DNA from: Verrucomicrobiota bacterium
GTDB lineage: Bacteria; Verrucomicrobiota; Verrucomicrobiae; Chthoniobacterales; UBA10450
Assembly: GCA_003219495.1 (NCBI GenBank)
Contig: QHOZ01000223.1
Span: 1-5,338, forward strand
Reading direction: 5' to 3'
Length of the DNA stretch: 5,338 bases
A program made the translations under genes and the position numbers. The notes under the pieces were generated by a model. That model was not told where the DNA came from. It did no database searches and saw only the letters and a program-made list of their open reading frames with translations. This document shows, piece by piece, positions 5,132 to 5,338 of this stretch; the stretch's first letter is position 1, and every line of letters begins with the position of its first letter.

Positions 5132-5338
5132 GAAGAAACTGTCAGTCGCGCTCACGATCGCCGGTTCCGATAGCGGTGGCGGCGCGGGCATTCAGGCGGA
5201 TCTCAAAACTTTCGCCGCCCTCGGCGTTCACGGCACGAGCGCGATTACCTGCCTCACGGCGCAAAACCCCAAAGGCGTCCTCGGCATTCAACCCTGCACC
5301 CCCGACATGCTCCGCAAACAAATCGAAGCTGTCATGGC
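5127..5338 (+). CDS. thiD: Hydroxymethylpyrimidine (phosphate) kinase ThiD, N-terminal part
   Basis: ThiD phosphorylates 4-amino-5-hydroxymethyl-2-methylpyrimidine and its monophosphate to the pyrophosphate used by ThiE in thiamin synthesis or salvage. The first 70 codons are present; the frame stays open to the right edge. The ribokinase-fold N-terminus is diagnostic: [20 protein letters not shown] spans residues 8-27, and [10 protein letters not shown] (38-47) matches the conserved second block that contributes to the pyrimidine site. The anion hole and catalytic cysteine or aspartate region lie beyond the window. The start is taken as TTG 5127 because it gives the usual short basic lead (KKKLSVALT); the nearby ATG at 5116 is in another frame and hits a stop within a few codons. 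No Shine-Dalgarno is visible. A fusion to ThiE or another thiamin enzyme downstream cannot be excluded. Confidence 0.93.
   Translation, partial: MKKKLSVALTIAGSDSGGGAGIQADLKTFAALGVHGTSAITCLTAQNPKGVLGIQPCTPDMLRKQIEAVM

Noticed and set aside
1..5338. tRNA, rRNA, riboswitch, CRISPR array, insertion sequence or prophage signal
   Set aside because: None was seen: the DNA is almost fully coding, spacers are short, no spaced direct repeats or transposase motifs occur, and the short region before thiD has no room for a TPP riboswitch.

Overview
This window reads as a compact piece of a bacterial chromosome, moderately GC-rich, carrying conserved housekeeping genes and no sign of mobile DNA. The lineage cannot be fixed from the sequence alone. 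The gene set (ffh, a YggS-type PLP protein, a small lipoprotein after lipA, a short CGWC glutaredoxin, a bacterial PolX, thiD), the weak Shine-Dalgarno usage and the frequent GTG/TTG starts would fit Verrucomicrobiota or a related PVC-group bacterium. That placement is an inference with modest confidence.

Layout. Positions 1-648 (minus) are the N-terminal 216 codons of ffh, the SRP GTPase, running off the left edge. A 157-bp divergent spacer (649-805) holds two small dyads and candidate promoters. Reading right from it are yggS (806-1531) and an unrecognised 107-residue protein (1567-1890). This pair meets tail-to-tail, with a 4-base overlap, a leftward four-gene block transcribed in the order polX (5096-3321), glutaredoxin (3311-3060), lipA (3084-2191), lipoprotein (2210-1887). 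The block is very tight: a 9-base gap, then overlaps of 25 and 20 bases, so it is probably one operon with translational coupling. Only 30 bases separate the polX start from thiD, which begins at 5127 (plus) and runs off the right edge.

Functionally the window joins membrane-protein targeting (Ffh), cofactor metabolism (PLP homeostasis, lipoyl synthesis, thiamin pyrimidine phosphorylation), thiol redox (glutaredoxin) and DNA repair (PolX with intact polymerase and PHP exonuclease residues). No shared pathway links all of them; shared promoters and compact packing explain the arrangement better than a new system does.

The most interesting points are: (i) an in-phase A AAA AAG slippery heptamer near the end of the unknown gene, with a small GC-rich hairpin five bases downstream and an open -1 frame; (ii) candidate promoters placing transcription starts on or next to the start codons of yggS and polX; (iii) histidine instead of the usual glutamine in the Ffh P-loop; and (iv) an AAACTAA word concentrated in the two divergent spacers. 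I found no convincing undescribed multi-gene system, CRISPR array, RNA gene, insertion sequence or rho-independent terminator.
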